DNA of 7,341 nt, from the NCBI GenBank assembly GCA_024681495.1, contig JAILAS010000149.1, positions 1 to 7,341 of the forward strand. Direction: 5' to 3'. Numbering within the stretch: the stretch's first letter is position 1; each line of letters opens with the position of its first letter. The stretch comes from Eubacterium sp. (lineage in GTDB: Bacteria > Bacillota > Clostridia > Lachnospirales > Lachnospiraceae). The translations under genes were made by a program, and so were the position numbers. Of this stretch, positions 6,470 through 7,341 are shown piece by piece. The notes below the pieces were generated by a model that was given only the letters and a program-made list of their open reading frames with translations, had not been told where the DNA came from and made no database searches.

Positions 6470-7341
6470 ATGAAGGAATCCTCGGAGGGGAAGGAGTCCC
6501 GGATTATCCGGGAACAGATAAAGGAAAAGCCCCTTAGCAAAAAGAGAATACTCATAAGGATCGCAATCGCCGCGGTCACAGGCCTCGTATTCGGCGCGTG
6601 TGCCGTGCTGGCGTTTGCGGCGCTGATGCCTTCGGTGGGGCACCTTTTCGGGGTGGAGGACGAATTCACCATCCCCGGCGAGGAGGCCGAGAGTTCGGAC
6701 GCGGAGAGCGCCGATGCCTCTGAGACCACCGAGGTGATAGTGGAGGAGAAGGACGTCGACCTGGACGACTATCAGAAGCTCAAGGTGCGTCTCTACGACG
6801 TCGGACGAAAGGCGCAGAAGTCGGTGGTTACCGTAACCGGCGTGACCAGCGACACGGACCTGTTCTCCAGCGAGTACGAGAGCGTCGATGATTCCTGGGG
6901 GATTATCATCGGTAAAAAGGGCTCGGGTTACCTGATTCTCACCGAGTACGATGTGCTCTCCGAGGCGGACAGCATTAGGGTTACATTCAACGACGACAGC
7001 AGCGCGGAGGCGACGCTCCAGGGATACGACGCCAACGTGGGTATCGCGGTGGTGCTCGTGGACGGCGAGAACGTTCCTCAGGGCACTTCGTCGACCGTAA
7101 AGGTCGCGAACATCGGCAATTCCAAGACGAGTGGCGCGGGACGCCTGGTCGTGGCGGTCGGAAGTCCGCTCGGCAGTGTGGGTTCCATAAGCGCCGGGGC
7201 CATCACCGACGTCAAGGGGACGCTCGGCCTCGATGATGCGAACTATACGCTGTTTACCACAGATATGGTTGCTGACAGCTCGTCGGGAGTCCTGCTGAAC
7301 ACCGACGGTGAGATTATAGGACTGGTGAACGACCGGACGAA
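6470..7341 (+). CDS. Membrane-anchored HtrA/trypsin-fold protein, probably catalytically inactive, 3' end missing
   Basis: ATG 6470 follows GGAGG (6461-6465) by only 4 nt and lies 15 nt after loaP. The frame stays open to the window edge (290 codons seen). A basic cytoplasmic segment (1-28) leads to one membrane helix (about 29-53), an acidic linker (62-100), then a trypsin-like domain of the S1C/HtrA type: SWGIIIGKKGSGYLILTEYD, DANVGIAVVLV, VAVGSPLGS, LFTTDMVADSSSGVLLN, DGEIIGLV. These line up with the HtrA blocks around TNxHV, DxDIA, GNPLG and QTDAxxxxGNSGGPLxN. At the triad positions the His is D161 and the Asp is G191; only Ser survives (S272), and the GNSGGP motif is SSSGVL. A working serine protease is therefore unlikely; a binding or scaffold role outside the membrane is my inference. 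Any PDZ domain would be past the edge. The fold call is strong; the function is unknown. Confidence 0.8.
   Translation, partial: MKESSEGKESRIIREQIKEKPLSKKRILIRIAIAAVTGLVFGACAVLAFAALMPSVGHLFGVEDEFTIPGEEAESSDAESADASETTEVIVEEKDVDLDDYQKLKVRLYDVGRKAQKSVVTVTGVTSDTDLFSSEYESVDDSWGIIIGKKGSGYLILTEYDVLSEADSIRVTFNDDSSAEATLQGYDANVGIAVVLVDGENVPQGTSSTVKVANIGNSKTSGAGRLVVAVGSPLGSVGSISAGAITDVKGTLGLDDANYTLFTTDMVADSSSGVLLNTDGEIIGLVNDRT
6497..6513 (+). other. 17-bp palindrome in the first codons of the HtrA-like gene
   Basis: TCCCGGAT (6497-6504) and ATCCGGGA (6506-6513) are exact reverse complements around a single T. As RNA it would fold as a 7-bp stem with loop TTA. It sits 43 nt after the loaP stop codon and spans codons 10-15 of the HtrA-like gene (Ser-Arg-Ile-Ile-Arg-Glu). 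It could be a DNA-binding site or an mRNA hairpin, or simply chance: an 8-bp arm at a fixed spacing is expected about 0.1 times in 7.3 kb of random sequence, more when several spacings are allowed. Confidence 0.4.

Noticed and set aside
6451..6480. TTGACC as a possible -35 box for the HtrA-like gene
   Set aside because: No TATAAT-like hexamer lies about 17 nt downstream, and the 15-nt gap after loaP fits cotranscription.
5417..6643. A 408-codon open frame on the minus strand
   Set aside because: It runs antisense through the dehydratase, all of loaP and the start of the HtrA-like gene, all of which are conserved, and shows no domain of its own.

Overview
The window reads as one strand of a cell-surface polysaccharide locus from a Firmicute of the Clostridia, most likely the Lachnospiraceae. 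The pointers are a BIG2-plus-BspA-type leucine-rich-repeat surface protein, a LoaP-type NusG paralog, Gram-positive-style GGAGG ribosome sites and frequent AGG/ATA codons. GC is a little over half in the stretches I counted, which is on the high side for that family. The assignment is an inference from gene content; there is no rRNA or other marker to settle it.

Layout, all genes on the + strand: (1) 1-588, the 3' end of a secreted/surface protein with a BIG2 Ig-like domain, BspA-like repeats and a very lysine-rich tail; (2) a 37-nt gap holding a GC-rich hairpin without a U tract; (3) 626-2653, a polytopic Wzy/O-antigen-ligase-family polymerase or ligase with an unusually large extracytoplasmic insert; (4) 2650-4062, a Wzz-type chain-length protein whose cytoplasmic tail looks like a shortened BY-kinase domain without a Walker A motif; (5) 4073-5926, a membrane-bound NDP-sugar 4,6-dehydratase of the CapD/PglF/WbpM family; (6) 5951-6454, the antiterminator LoaP; (7) 6470 to the right edge, a membrane-anchored trypsin/HtrA-fold protein that has lost two of the three catalytic residues. 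Genes 3 to 7 are separated by -4, 10, 24 and 15 nt, so they are very probably one transcript. No stretch longer than 300 bases lacks a gene, and I see no tRNA, rRNA, IS element, CRISPR array, convincing promoter or intrinsic terminator.

How they fit together: the dehydratase would make a UDP-4-keto-6-deoxy-HexNAc precursor in the cytoplasm, glycosyltransferases and a flippase outside the window would build and export repeat units, the Wzy-like protein would polymerise or ligate them outside the membrane, and the Wzz-like protein would set chain length. LoaP would keep RNA polymerase going through the long operon. The most unusual aspects are the two apparent pseudoenzymes (kinase-like tail and protease-like protein) in the same operon, the large insert in the polymerase, and LoaP placed mid-operon and followed closely by a strong palindrome.
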